Assembly (NCBI GenBank): GCA_963082975.1 | Contig: OY720349.1 | Coordinates: 64,354,501 to 64,418,500, forward strand | Length of the DNA stretch: 64,000 bases | Origin: Labia minor | Lineage: Eukaryota; Arthropoda; Insecta; Dermaptera; Spongiphoridae | Direction of reading: 5' to 3' | Shown: piece by piece, positions 49,946 to 63,737 of the stretch | How the letters are laid out: every line of letters starts with the position of its first letter | Position numbering within the stretch: position 1 is the stretch's first letter | Position numbers and translations under genes: made by a program | The notes under the pieces: model-generated | What the model saw: the letters and a program-made list of their open reading frames with translations, nothing else | Databases searched by the model: none | What the model was told of the DNA's origin: nothing

Positions 49946-50322
49946 TATGAAGCCGAAAAAAGAAAACTTGACACTTAAAACTTGGAAATTACATATCATG
50001 ATATAACATTAATAGTAACTCTTACAATCGAGGTTTTAGGCTCAAATACTTTTCTTTAATTAATTTTTCAAAAATTTAAAAGAAAATTGTTTATTTTTGC
50101 TTTGAAATAAAATTGAATCTTAATTGATAAATAGTTTGGCGAAGTCGTGATAAAAGAGCTGTGTTCAGAATATATAATTACAATTTAATTATTTATTAAC
50201 CCTTATAAAAGAACAGGCAAGGATTTTCATAATCGCCAAGCTTTAGTGATTCAACTTATATTTTATAATAATAATAAAATAATAATAATTGATTGAGAAT
50301 TAGCCCAACAACAACCAACTGA

Positions 50323-50515
50323 TGTAATGGATTTCACAGAGGCGAATCAAACTGAAGCCACCTTTTCTTCGGGCTCGTCTACTCAAGTTTTGAAAGAGAA
50401 GACTGTGCGCTGAGAAGCTCGTAATCGACGTATTTAATGGACGCACGAGATGAACACTGAAGTCATGAGAATCTTCTACCGTGTAAACCAAGACGAAGAT
50501 ATGTAATCCATTACA
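50323..50515. mobile_element. Candidate 193-bp MITE
   Basis: It is bounded by TGTAATGGATTTCA (50323-50336) and TGTAATCCATTACA (50502-50515), inverted with one mismatch. The interior is unusually GC-rich for the window. No target duplication was seen. Confidence 0.35.
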
Positions 50516-50679
50516 CCTCCTATATACAGATACACAGAGGCTTGATAGACGGATTGATATCTGAAGAGTCAAATGGACCAAGGTGAATTCCTTTCCCATT
50601 TAGTCCTAGCATAAGCCCCTAACATCTTTCGGATAGGTGGATGGTTTTCAGCAAAAAAAAAAAAAAAAAAAAAAAAATA

Positions 50680-53600
50680 TACTGAAAATGTAAAAATTTG
50701 TAAAAATAATAATAAATCCTCTCTTGTTTCCTTCATTTTTATTGATATATTGAATATATATAGTTTACCTATATCTATAAATCTCATAATGTTCAATAAG
50801 ATTGTAATTAAAATTACACCGCAGAAAATAATTAATAAGTATTAAATTTAAAAAAAAAACAAAACAAATTAATTATATTATAATCTACAAAATAAATATA
50901 ATAATAATTATCAAATGGATAACTTTGAAAAATCAGAATGCTTAAGATAATATTTACGATTTTATAATTTTAAAATTTTAATAAAATACTACAATAAATA
51001 AATAAAATTGAATATATTTATTAAATTAATTGATTCAAATATTTATTGAATAAAATTTAACATAATATAAATATTAAGTCACATATTCGGCTTACAGAAT
51101 TTTAATTGCCTTTCCGCCATTCACAATTCTAATTAATTAACTTTTCTCATTCTTATAAAAAGATTGTTTAAATATTCAATAGAAAAAAATTTTAAAGCTT
51201 TTTTTTTAAGTTCAAGTTAAATCGTAATATTCGATGTAAACTACACCAAGAATCTAATTCCAAGTTGAATTAAATGAAAATTGTGAAAAAGTAAAAAAAA
51301 AGGCAATGTAATGAAGAAGATTACAATCAAAATTAAAATAACCCACTTTTTCCTATTTTGTTCTTCAATAGTGCAATTTCATTTCATTCCTAAATTAAAT
51401 CTCCAATAGCCATTGTCTAACAAGAAGAAATATATTTTAATGATCTAATACAGAGTGAAAAAAAATTGGAACGATAGAAAAAAAATTTAATTAAATAGCT
51501 CTAACGAATCGAATCGTTAAGATGAGAGGAAGTTGCAACAGGAATGGCTTTTAACAAGATTGCTGCTGTTGCCTGGCCAAAAAGACCAAAGAGATCTTTC
51601 AAGACGAACTTTTTTCTGTTAAGAGGAAAGGGGTAAAAGTATAGGCAATCAACGTGTGTTGTCCTCCATCAGGACTCACCCCCTCCCAAACCCTCACACA
51701 CACACACACACACTGTCTGGAAATCCCTTCTGAAATAATCCCCTAGTGTCATCCCTCCTCTCTGACCTCACTCCTCCTCTTTTTCTTCTTCCTCTCAAGC
51801 TCTCATCCCATCAGTTACAATCCGGTTAGTAACTTTTACGACTTGACCAAATTTTCAATTAAACATTAATCAACCAGGTAAATGGTTAGATTATATAATA
51901 TATAAAGATAATAGACATATACATCTATTATTACTATATATGATATAATATTCATAATCATCTTAAAATAAAATGTAAAAAAAAGTATTCAATCTAATTT
52001 GTTCATTTTTAGAACGAGTTTACTTAATTATTTAATTAAACATGATTAAATGAATGGTAAATATTTTATTTGCTAAGATCCCAAATATTGAAATTTTTTT
52101 CTAAAGATACAGTTTGGACGCAACTATTTGTACGAACAAATTATTTGTTTCATCCGACAACAAAGTCTAAGAATTTATATGATGTAAACGTTCAACTTAA
52201 TGAATTGAAATATCTGAGTAGAAAATATATATATTCCCCCTCCCCAAATATAAATATTAAATATTAAAGTAAATGCTAATATTTAAACGAATAATATTCG
52301 TGAGATAGGAATTCTCAGCACAACCCCAGAGTGAAAACGTCATTAGTAAGTTCAACCTCTTCCATCATTCTCATCCCCTTTGTCCAGAGTGTAGAGCCTA
52401 ATTCATCCCCAATTGGCTTTCAAGAAGGAAGGAAACGGACAATCAAGAAATTGAGGTAAGGAAAGAAACAGAAGAAGCGGAAAGAGAAAGAATATATATA
52501 TATATATATATATACAAGGCAAAAGAGTAAAAACGGATTTCATCTACCGGAACTTGCCAAATCCATTCATAATGGAGACGTTAATTAGAGGACTGGTTGT
52601 CTTTTGAAATTTTCTCAAACAAAAATCAAACGACTCCCTTGCCAGAAACCAATCTCTGGCTTCATCTTTCTTTCTTTTTAACTTTGTTTTTCCGAGATCA
52701 TTTAAAAGCAAATAAAATGAATAAATTAACTCATCTTCTTATTTTATAATATCATGATTGTTTAAGCTTAATATCTAACTTATTCCGCGTTGACATAATC
52801 AAATGTGTGAAATCAGCATTTACAAAGAATTGTAAGTCAAAGAAATAAGTGAGCGTGTTTAAATTTTAATAGAAATTGTCACCAAGAATATTGTAGTGCT
52901 AACTATACTACAACGAACTTCATCTCGATGTTTCTAGATAAATTCACTCTTCTCGTAAAGTAATTATATTTTTTTCAGTTATATTAAAATAGAACATAGT
53001 AAATTCTCATATACGCAACAAATTACAGTATTTTATTATTAGTAAGGTGAAAATGTTTGTTTTTATTATCTGACTCTTATTATCCCCATTTATATGAATT
53101 TATTTCAAGTGGCTTTATAAAATAACGATAGATTATTATTATTATTATTATTATATGATGTATTTAGGGTGATAGTCAAAGATGTGGAATTTTTATATAA
53201 AATTTATACAATATAAAACTATTAAAAATCGTCTATTGTTTATTTTTTCAATTATCATCTAATTTACATAAATATTAAAAGAACTAACCGGACATTGTAT
53301 AATAGTTAAGATTATAATATTTTTTCCCATCCTTACTCTATATCTACCTCACTTCCACTATGGGCTTCTCTTTTTTTCCTTTTCTTTTCATAGTATCAAC
53401 CTAGATTTTTTGATTACTTCCTTCTTCATTTTATTACTTTTGTTATTTTTTTTTTCTTTCATTTGTTCCGATGTCAGAATAAATTATTATAGCGTCCAAA
53501 TGACTATCGGAACAATTTGAAATCAATCTTAAAATATCACGATGACCTCCCTCTTGTATCAACAAAATTATATGTATATCGTTTTATTTAATATATTTAA

Positions 53601-55382
53601 GTTCTCTAATCTCATATTGTGTGTGGTTTAATATTCATTGCAATTTAGAAGAAAAATAAAAAGAAAGTAAACCTTACTATTAATATTATTTATTTAATAT
53701 GTGTATTATTTTAATTGTTCACTAACACTTAAAAACAAATAATTAGAATTTTTTCGATAGTCATATTGAAATGTTTTTTTAATTATTTAATAAAAAAAAA
53801 TCACAAATTCAAACATTTTGTCATTATATATATATATGAATTTTTATTAATAATGTAATTAATATATGATAACAAATTAATATTTATATTACACAGTATA
53901 TTTGATAATGATCTAAAAACATTAAAATCATTATATATAAAGTACACACATCTTCTGTCAAAATTAATAATAATAATAGTATTAATAATAATAGTAATAT
54001 TTATGAATGATAAAAATAGCTATTAATATTATATAGATGATTTTGTCCTTCAAAACTACACCTTAAAGAAATTACTATTAAAAAAATTAATTTTTCCATA
54101 TTTATATGATGTCTTGATAATATTGGAAAAAATAATATTTGGATAAATTTTAAATTAATTCCATTATCTTATATAAAAAGTAAAAATACTATTAATCTTG
54201 AATATACTAGTTAGCTTGGAAATTTTGAAGTTATAATATATGTAACTGTGGTAGAAAATTAGTGTTTTATAGGGAAATCTAAAATTGAAAATAAAAAAAA
54301 CATTTTTTAAATGAAAATGCTATTATAAATTTATCATTCATGTTTAATACAAGATTCAGCAATAGAATTAAAATAACTCCTATAAATTGTTCCTGCCCCT
54401 GATTATCAGCAACCAAATCTACACTACTGGTTAAATCTCTATATATGTCAGTATTTGATTTCAAAAGTTATTTAAAATTATTATTTTTTAATACTAACAT
54501 TATTCCAAGTAGACAAACTAAAAAAAATAATTTTTATTTAAATAATTAATTTTAATTATTTTATTAAAAATATTTAAAATACTTATGATAAATAATGTTC
54601 TAAAACAAAATTAATTATTTTACTATATTTACTTTATATTATATTGTTCAAATTGCAATTTTTATTTAACTAATATATTTTTAAATTATTTACATAACAA
54701 AATATGTAAATTAGATAGATAAAATCTATTTTTCAATTTGTTTTTTTTTATTACATAAAAACAATACAGCCATAGAAATTAAACAAACATGAAAGACATT
54801 TAAATTAATGGAAAGAGAAATATAGAGAAAAAATATTCATATTAGTTAATAGATATTTTCATAAATATAATTATATACTATATATCATATATTTTTAAAA
54901 ATAAAATATATTTTATTTTAAATTAATTTTAAAATATATTTAATAAAAGTTACTGAAAAAATGAGGTGAAAGTGTTAATGTAAATGAAAACTTAATTAGT
55001 ATTTTAATAAACTTTTGATAAAATCATTTCACATTAAATTTTTCTATAATCTAATTAAAATGCAATTTATAAATAATGGATATTAAAGGTAAACATTTCA
55101 CTTAATATCATCAAAATTGGTAAGTGGTGTCTAAAAGAACGATATGTAATGTGAGATTGATGTGTTATCTTTTGATGCGTCTGTGAGACAATCTATCTGT
55201 AATTATTATTTGTGATCTAAATTAAATTAATTAACTTAAGTGTTCATCGAAATAGTAACCCAGTCGGTGAAATAATATCATGTTATCATTGTGTGTGGAA
55301 GGATATTAAGAGAAATTATCTTTGTAATGATATTACGAGAAACCATCCACTATCATGTAAATTTAAAATTTCTAAACAAAAT
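50680..55382. other. AT-rich non-coding sequence
   Basis: (AT)n lies at about 52493-52514 and (CA)n near 51698-51714. No supported gene is seen. Confidence 0.5.
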
Positions 55383-55620
55383 TACGAGGGCGATTCACAA
55401 AGTAGGTTACGTTTTGGAATTAAGACAAAACTAGTACATGAAAATGTTTTTTATTATAAACATTTGAAAGAGCAACTATAATACTATTTTTCTACATAAT
55501 CGCCAAAAAAGTTGAGACATTTATCGTAGCGATGAACAAGCTTCGAAATTTCTTCCTCATAGAAATCCGCCGCCTGAGTGTGGTACCCACCTGGCATAAA
55601 ACTTATTGTAGCCTAACTTT
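55383..55620 (-). mobile_element. Mariner-type element, 3' end only
   Basis: At 55383 the sequence ttacgagggcgattcacaaa, followed by gtaggttacgttttgg, has the look of a mariner inverted terminal repeat next to a TA. On the - strand the transposase C-terminus precedes it (55484-55594). The 5' half is absent; the boundary near 55620 is approximate. Confidence 0.7.
55484..55594 (-). pseudogene. Mariner transposase C-terminus
   Basis: The - strand reads GGYHTQAADFYEEEISKLVH, then RYDKCLNFFGDYVEK and a stop (55484-55486). The order FY-x-x-(G)I-x-KLV-x-R-(W/Y)-x-KC-L-N-x-x-GDYVEK is the standard C-terminal end of mariner transposases, past the catalytic aspartates. Only about 36 residues of about 345 remain, and a stop precedes them. 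Confidence 0.85.
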
Positions 55621-57121
55621 TGAGAAACAATAACGTGAGTGAAATTTGCAGAAAACTATTTAGTTTTACCAGATTTTGAAAATTAATTTCATTAGGAAAA
55701 TTTAAATTTAATTAATTTTAATTTAATTTTTTTAATTTTTTTTTTTTTTCAATTTTCAGATAGTAAAAAGTGTAATTTTTAATATATATCTAATACCATT
55801 AGAAGGCGAAATTTCAGCTGAACGGTAAGATGCTGAAGTATAAGAAAATATTAATTTATTATTAAGTAAGAAAATAGAAGAAAAATAAGAAAACAGATTA
55901 ATAAAAATTATTATAGCATTTTTTACGATATGTATTCCTTTTCAAGATTAAATATTTTTGAATCATTTATAAGTAATTGAACATTATATAAATTATCTAT
56001 ATATATATATATATATAAGTATATGTGTATATATACCGAGAATTCATATATCTATGATTATATTAACCTTTCTAGATAAATGTTATTCTTCAGATTGTCT
56101 AGATTTATAATAGATGGAATAATAAAAGGAGGGTGTTGTTTGAAGATAAACTTTTATGAGGCATTAAGGCCATATTGTTCTCAGAACTATTCTATTCATA
56201 TCTTATTTTCAGATTAATTTTCTGTAAATTGTAAAAGCCTCAGGTAAAGAAAAGGAGATAGAAATAAAGAAACATTTAAGAGGGATCATACAATTGCACT
56301 TAATTTATTGTTTGAATAAATTATTAAACGAATAAGGGAAATTTTTTGAATAAAAACTAAAAGTATAATAATATATCATTATTTTTAATTATGATTTTAG
56401 CAAGGTATTAAAATATTTTTTCTATCTCGGATATATTTTTTAATTTTATAAATTTATTAGGACAGTTTATAAATTGATATTAAATTTGGTTCAATCATTT
56501 GATTTATCAAAATTAAAATTGAGATGATCAATGATTAAAATATTTTATATAGCCTTATCTTTTCAATCATATATAAACACAATACATTGAAATAAAATAA
56601 TAAGTAACTGTTAAAATCTTATTAGAGTTTTTTCTCATTAGACATTTTTTACCTCCTTTAATCCCCTTTCCTTTTCCTCACCCTTCCATTTTATATATTT
56701 TTAATAATGTTAGATAAGATGAAAATGGCTCTTAAGAGAGAGGAAACAACAACATAATTGTCATTAATATAATATTTTGTCTTGGTAACGATTTTATTAT
56801 GATGTTTATTATTATTATTCCTTATTTATTTATTTAATTTATTTATTAATTCATGAATTCTAAATATATACCCCCTGAGTCTGATTAAGATTTTACAGCT
56901 AATATAAATTTTATTTTAAATGTAAATGATTCATTTTAAATAGAATATTTTATATATTAAATGTATAAAAAAAATCTTGAGAATGTTTGACGTTCGACTA
57001 ATGACTACATTAAGCTATATAAGTATATACATTTAAGAATATTTAAATTTTTTCAAAACTTTGAGATAAATGAGTTAAATTTTTTAATAAAAATATTTAT
57101 AATTAATACAATTGTAAAATT
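55621..57121. other. AT-rich non-coding sequence
   Basis: Nothing recognisable is seen; a short (AT)n run lies at about 55999-56017. Confidence 0.5.
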
Positions 57122-57568
57122 GTTTGTGCGAAGCTATTCGTAAAAAGAGGCCAGAATTATGGACCGACAACTCTTGGTTTTTTCCACAACGATAATGCAC
57201 ATTCGCATACTGCATTGATTCTTCGTGAGTTTTTCGCCAAAAATTCAGCCAATATCGTTCCACAACCACCATATTCGCCTGATTTAGTTTCTTGTGACTT
57301 TGGGCTGTTTAGCAATCTCAAACGACCGCTCCGAGGAAACCGTTTTGAGTCAATTGAAGATATTAAACGCGAATCGCTACGCGCATTGAAGCCTATTTCG
57401 GAAATTGGCTTTAACAACTGTTTCGAGGATTGGAAAAAAACTTTGGCGCAAGTGTATTGAGGCCGGGGGGGGGGGGATTACTTTGAGAGGGGGCCAAAAT
57501 AGATTTGGAAGAATAAATAAAGAATCTTAAAATTAAAAACAAAGTCTTACTATTTATTGCCCACTGTA
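57122..57568 (+). mobile_element. Mariner DD34D element, 5'-deleted
   Basis: It contains the 3' half of a transposase gene (57124-57516) and about 50 bp of 3' end closing with ttactatttattgccc and actgta. The sequence to the left turns abruptly into AT-rich DNA near 57122, so the 5' end, left TIR and first catalytic aspartate are lost. Confidence 0.8.
57124..57516 (+). pseudogene. Mariner transposase, C-terminal half, frameshifted
   Basis: The piece starts CEAIRKKRPELWTDNSWFF and, after a frameshift at 57180-57185, reads HNDNAHSHTALILREFFAKN, then PPYSPDLVSCDFGLFSNLKR, PLRGNRFESIEDIKRES and CFEDWKK. The second and third catalytic aspartates (HND and SCD) are separated by 34 residues, the DD34D spacing of true mariners that cut and paste at TA. 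A second frameshift near 57437 shifts RKCIEAGG out of frame, in front of a run of 12 Gs (57463-57474). The usual end, IDLEE-stop, is found at 57499-57516. Two frameshifts and the missing N-terminal half mean it is dead. Confidence 0.9.
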
Positions 57569-60500
57569 GTATATATTTGAGTATGTATGTTTATTTATTT
57601 AAGTAAGTAAAATTCCCTTCTATATAATTATAATCTAAAAACACCTGTCAAGATGGATTTATTTTCTAATAAATGTTAATTATCTTTTAATTTAAATGAT
57701 ATCCTAATAAATGAATATAATAAATAAAAAATTTACTAAATATAAATATGAAATAAAAATAAATAAAATAATAAATATAAAGAAAAAACCTATTATAATT
57801 TCATAATTTAAAATTTCTTAGATTTTTTTTAATTACAAAATTAAATAATAGAAAAAATGTTTATAAATACACAATATGTGTACGTATATAATGATGAATA
57901 ATGGACAGCATAAAGAAAATTGGATAATAAAAACATTGTAATTACATTGTGTAAACAATAAAGTCAGTTTTGTGTGTGGGAAGCGACGCGGATGGAGTGG
58001 CAAATTGAGCGGGGCTCTGCAGTTTCAAAGGGTGTGGGATTTTGTTAGAGAGAATGTATAGATTAATATTCAACATGTGATTTTTCTGTGTTTTTTTTTT
58101 ATATAACATTATATTCCATGTTTTAATTTTACTTAATAAAAATTTTTATTGAGAGATTATTATGGAGCCAAACGATTACCATCTAAATTTGATTATCGCT
58201 TGTTTCATATTAAATTTAGCATTTATTTTATATACAAATTATATATATATATATATATATTTACATATATTTAATTAAAAGAACAAAAAAAGTGAGTTGT
58301 TTATGTTTGAATAAAGTATAATTTTATTCAATTTATCAAGATATTATTATTACATATTCTTATAGCATATTCATTAAATATTATCTTTACTACGTGAATC
58401 GTTCTACTCCTTTCAACCAAGTTTATATTACATATGATGCTATGTTTCCTCTCTTACCTGTAAATATTCCCCTTAATAGGAACATTTATTATTTTTGGTG
58501 TACTTAGACTAAACTATTTTAAATTCTTCTTTTAATTATTATTAAATAAATAAAACATTAAAATGTGTTTGTGATGAAAACGAATAATTAAACGTCACTG
58601 CATCATACTCTCTAACAATTTTTAAAAATAGAAAATAAGTGTACAATTTTGAATATTAAAATTATTTATATAGTATGAGTAAAAATTATTCTTCTTATAA
58701 AATAATTTGGAAGTTAATTAAAAATAAATAATCAATAATAATGAAAGAACAAGTATAAATTATAATCGAAATTAAAAAAAAATATAATTAAAACAATACT
58801 TCATCTTACTTTGTGTATGTAGAATAATAATGAAAACAACAACAAAAAAAAACATTTAAACTTATAAAATTGATTATTAAATAATATACAATGTCATATG
58901 ATTATTTTAAAATTAGAAAAAATTGAATAAAAAACAAAAAAAATTAAGAGTTAATATTTATATGTTGTTATATACTAAATTCGTTATTGAATTGATAAAC
59001 AGGTAATATGCATGGCAATAATTATAAGGATTGTTGAAGATCTCATAAATCGACAAGAGAAATTACAAACTTAAAAAGCTTTGATACCTGATCGTACTCT
59101 GAATAAGATTCGTTGAAAGATGAATCTGTTGAGATGACTTGTTGGGGTGATCAAAAATAATAGGGAGGACAAAGTGTGTGACGTCGGGATGTTTATAAAA
59201 AATTTCAACTCCTCGAGATTTAGTAGGGGACAGGACGTTTTTTTGGCAAGGAAGGATATTCAATGGAAACTAATATAAATTTTATTTAAGGGAGGAGTCA
59301 GATGTCACCTTGAATTTTTTTAAAAATATGAATCGGGGGAAATTGTTGTTAAATTTGTTTAGATGGTGGTAATTTCATGTACAAATGCATGTGGCAAGAA
59401 ATTGATTTTATAAGTTCATAAATGGAATTTGGAAATCATCTTTCTAAAAAAAAGTCTGATTATGCCATTTGTCAAAATTTTCAATTTTATTCATAATTCA
59501 GCTTAAGTAAAAACATGTTTTAGTATGATAAAATTGATCGTAAATGTTTGAAATGAATTTATTGTTTTTTTTTTTTGTCGTTTACCTGTTGTGTCATCAG
59601 CTCCCGCTCTAGCATTACCACGTAATTCAGATTTTTCGCCCTGGACAAATGCCCGGTTTGCCGCCCTCTAGAGTGGGCCCTGCTGTCATCTACTACATAC
59701 TTTCATTTGGAAGAATCAAAGTTAAAGCCACACAATGTGTTATTTAAATAAATAATTTATTAAATGCATAACTAAATTTTCTTTAATATTTTATTTATTA
59801 AAACTAATTCCGATGGTATATATATATATATTAATTTAAAGCGAGGAATGAATAAAAATGTAAATTTGAATTTAAAAACAAATAAGAAAATATTATCTAT
59901 ATTGGTTCAGGTCCTCTGTAGCAATTCAACCTACAATTAAGGTATTGTAGAAAAATATATTTTCGAAATGGTATTTTTATTAATATAAATATTAACATTA
60001 AATATTTGTTTATGGATTTCAATTTGAAAATTATATATATATATATATAAGCATAAAAATGCCCTTTAATAGAGAAGTATAGTTAAAATACTATAAATAA
60101 ACATTTCTACCAAATATTGACATCCTCACGTCAACTCACATTTTGGGTCAAAGATATCTGGACAATATAAAGAAATGTTTTCGATTGAAGAAGGAAAACT
60201 ATTATCATGAATTAAACTTTTAAATAATAATAAATTACATGACATGTTTCTTAAAAATTTTAATAGAACAAAGCCAACAATTTAAATGAAATATTTTCGA
60301 TCGACTAAAAGAAAGTATTTCATGAATTCGTCTTTTTTTAAACTAATAAATTACATGACATGAGGTTCTTAATATTATCGAGAATTGACTAATGAACACA
60401 TGTGTACAAGATGGGGGAGAGTTATTGGAAAGGTAGCCAGAGGATAGTGTTGGAGGGGAGAAAATAGTTTTCCTTATGGATGTAAACAAGAATGTTGATT

Positions 60501-62275
60501 AGTTTTCGGCATAAAGAATAGAAGAGACACATCATCCCCTAAGTTGATTAGAGTCCCAGAATCAGGTATCACCGACTTCCCCTATCCCTCCAGCAAATAC
60601 AAAATTTGATTTAATTTATAATATTATATAAATGACTTATTCTATATATAGTTAATTTCCTATTCATAATTTCTAACGATACCAAATATCATTAAATTAA
60701 ATTCTTTTATTATTAAATATTAATTTTATCTTAATATAATATTTGATTTTTATTTTGAATGAATTCAAATTTACCTTTTCCCTTAGCCACCGTCGCTGGA
60801 TTCACCCAAATTATTTTCGATTAATAATTACCAGAGTGCTATCAATTTAAATTAAACATTAATTTTATTAATTTTAAAACCCATTTATTCATAACCCCAC
60901 CCATACTATGCCTCCAATATACAACAATATATATACTACATAGATATTTTAAAATTCAACTCAAGCGCGTCTCAAAGAACCAGTCTCATTCCCATAGAAA
61001 GTCAAATGCTTGTGTTGACTAAGCTAATTTTTAATTCTTTATAATTAAAAAAAAGATTAATTAATTCTAGAAGCTTTACTTGCTTCACTCTCAGGTCACC
61101 ATTCAAACTCTTTTCTTTCTTTTTCCTTTTTATTTTAGTGGGAAAATTTTATTTATTAAAAGTGAATGATTATCAAGATTATCATCATTTTATTTTTTCA
61201 GCTAATGTGAATACACTTAAAAAATATTCAAATTAATTTGTTAGTAATAGATTTTTATTTAAAAACTTTTTCAGAATATATAAATCGATTTACATAGTTA
61301 TCAAATAATATCTTTCAATTAAACATAAAAATTAATCTTGATCATTTGTAATTTTGTTACAATATTAGTGTCATTAGAAATTTATGTAATGTAAAATTTT
61401 TAAATATTCATTTTTAATAATTCTTCATTTCATAGAAAAAAAATTAACTTTCCTTTTGGAAATTCTCTTCATTTTCTTAACCAACGTCAGTATGCATTTT
61501 AAATAAAATAATGAAGCAAATATCCATCAAGCATGAAATGTTTGACTTGAATATTCAAATTAAATGTGTTGGCCAATATTATTAATAAATATACACACCA
61601 TTTTCCCAAACCAACAGATCCATTCGGTATACAATCTCATTCGTTACTACTTCCCTATTTGTAGCTATTCTAATCTATTACCATCCATTTCAATTAAATA
61701 ATAAATTATTTTGTATTCGACCTGTATATTAACAGATACCTTTCTATGTCTCTCTATCTTTTCCCGATCTATACTATCTATGTATGGTATGCGTGTATTG
61801 GCTAATAATAGTTGTACATTCACGCTAGAGGCGAAATAGAAAATTAATTCATGTTTATCTTTGTTCCAAATAGATATTTATGTTAAATTGTTTATGGATG
61901 TTGTTTAAAATCCAATAGCCTCCTGGAAATTGAAGAGAAACGAATAAAGAAATTCTTGCCTGGACAAACAGCAAAAGGTTGAATATTATGTCTGTTTATA
62001 AAGTGGATATATATATATTAATAATAATTCTTATAATAATTTATTATATATATGATTGACTATATATGTTTAAATAATATTTAGCATTGAATAAAAGTGA
62101 TTACATGTTAATCTTACTCATTATTTAAATAATATATTGATAATGAACTTAAATATTTTTTATATATAATAAACTTAATTATATATATATATATAAAATT
62201 GAAACAACATTACTATCATTGAATAAATTATAAATAAAGTTGGCACTTATATATATATTTAAAAATGGTTGATCA
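57569..62275. other. AT-rich non-coding sequence
   Basis: (AT)n lies at about 58238-58260 and 60034-60050. A short GC-rich patch at 57965-58050 has no coding signal. No gene is seen apart from the small TIR remnant listed at 59598. Confidence 0.45.
59598..59682. mobile_element. Tiny hAT-like remnant (85 bp)
   Basis: It starts CAGCTCCCGCTCTAG and ends CTAGAGTGGGCCCTG, inverted 15-bp ends with three mismatches; the CAGGGCCC-type end is common in hAT elements. The flanks share tgtcat but offset by one base, so the target duplication is not clean. Confidence 0.35.
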
Positions 62276-62364
62276 ATTTACTAATTCTTTTGACAAATTT
62301 ATATATATAAGTATATATACATATATATATATATTTGTGATTGATTCAGTTTAAATCTCACAAT

Positions 62365-62382
62365 TAGGGGTTCGTCCGGGAT
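62365..62382 (+). other. Candidate LTR-retrotransposon primer site, tRNA-Pro type
   Basis: TAGGGGTTCGTCCGGGAT matches the complement of the tRNA-Pro 3' end (TGGGGGCTCGTCCGGGAT) in 16 of 18 positions, with two transitions. It lies three bases after CTCACA, which would be an LTR end. No second LTR and no gag or pol coding was seen nearby, so at most a relic is present. Confidence 0.45.
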
Positions 62383-63711
62383 TTCAATTTTGATGAAATT
62401 TTTCTAAATCAATTATAGGAAGTGTTCGTGATTTGATCTTTAATGGAATTGACCCATAATACTATATATTATAGTATATACATAAAGGATATTACCACAA
62501 ACTATTTTGAAACAATATAAATATATAATCATATTGAATATATATATATATATAAAATAGAATCAGAACTAAGTGATGGGGAGAAGATATTCAATAGTCG
62601 TCATGTCGTAACATTTTAGAAACATTTAAACCAAAATTATAAGAAATCAATTTGTAATAAAAACTGTACTGAATTTTTAATTACTCGTTGAGGAAAATAT
62701 TAAAATTAAATTTACTTTTTCCATTAATTATTTTTTTATCTTTGACAAAGTTTTTAAATTTCTAATGGGCTTTTTATAAATTTAGTTTTTGAAATATATA
62801 CATTATTTTTTCAGAAACATTTCAGAATTTAAATAAATTAAATATCTTTGATAGGATTTTGAAATTTTCTGTTTTTGTTTTCTGATGTTGGATATTAATA
62901 TAATTTTTATTTAACCCTCACTTCTAAAGGCAAAAACACAAATATCCAACAATAAAATGGATTATATTAAATAAAATCTAAGTATTAATGTTTATTTGAA
63001 TTGATATTGAGAGCGGAGGGTATCAGTATGGAGAGGTGAAACGTTTTTCGGCGATGGAGAAAATAAACAAGTAGTATAATGTAAAGTAGTCTCTCGGGAT
63101 GAGGAGAGAGAAAAGAGTGGGTAGTTGGTTTTTCTCTTGTATTAGATACAAACTACCATAAACGTAAAAGAATAGAGAGCAGAAAATACAGGGAAATGAT
63201 CGGATTGGGGATCGTTTCCAGATGGAGCTCCAGTTCACAATTTAATGTTTATCGAATCGGATACGAACGATTCCCGATATAGAAACATTTTATTTATCAT
63301 TTAATAAGTTTTGCTCTCTTGAAGTTAAACTCGGAAAAAAGCAAGAAATAGCTATAAATAAAAATATAAGAAAAATAAATATTACCATTTGATTAATTAT
63401 TACTTTTTTAATATTTTTATAAAGATATGCAATAAAAATATTTTCTGTTTATCTCAAAATTTATGTCAAAATTTTATTTTATTTATTTTTTTAACATTGG
63501 GCATATTATTTATTTATTTATTTAAATAATTTAATTTAATTAATTTTAGACTGTATAAGTATAACTGTTTGAGAAGCCATTATAATAGAATTTCATAATT
63601 ATTTTTTTCATAATGGGCAGGTCTTATTCAACTTTCGTAATATCATGAAAAAAACTAAGCATTTGATTTATTCTTGACAATATGTACTCATAAATACAAC
63701 ATAATATAATA
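62383..63711. other. AT-rich non-coding sequence
   Basis: No gene is seen. The patch at 63000-63260 is less AT-rich without coding signal. Confidence 0.5.
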
Positions 63712-63737
63712 CCTCCTTTACTATCGTCGGTCGGTAA
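63712..63737 (-). repeat. Dispersed ACCGACC repeat, end fragment (copy D)
   Basis: The sequence acctcctttactatcgtcgg followed by tcggtaa is the inverted outer end of copy A (1695-1720). Only this end is present. Confidence 0.6.

Noticed and set aside
50300..50599. 99-codon - strand frame
   Set aside because: It falls in the GC-rich island where stops are rarer, with no motif; it is reported only as a compositional island.
52070..52267. 65-codon frame
   Set aside because: No family was recognised, the length is within chance for the region and the end is low-complexity.
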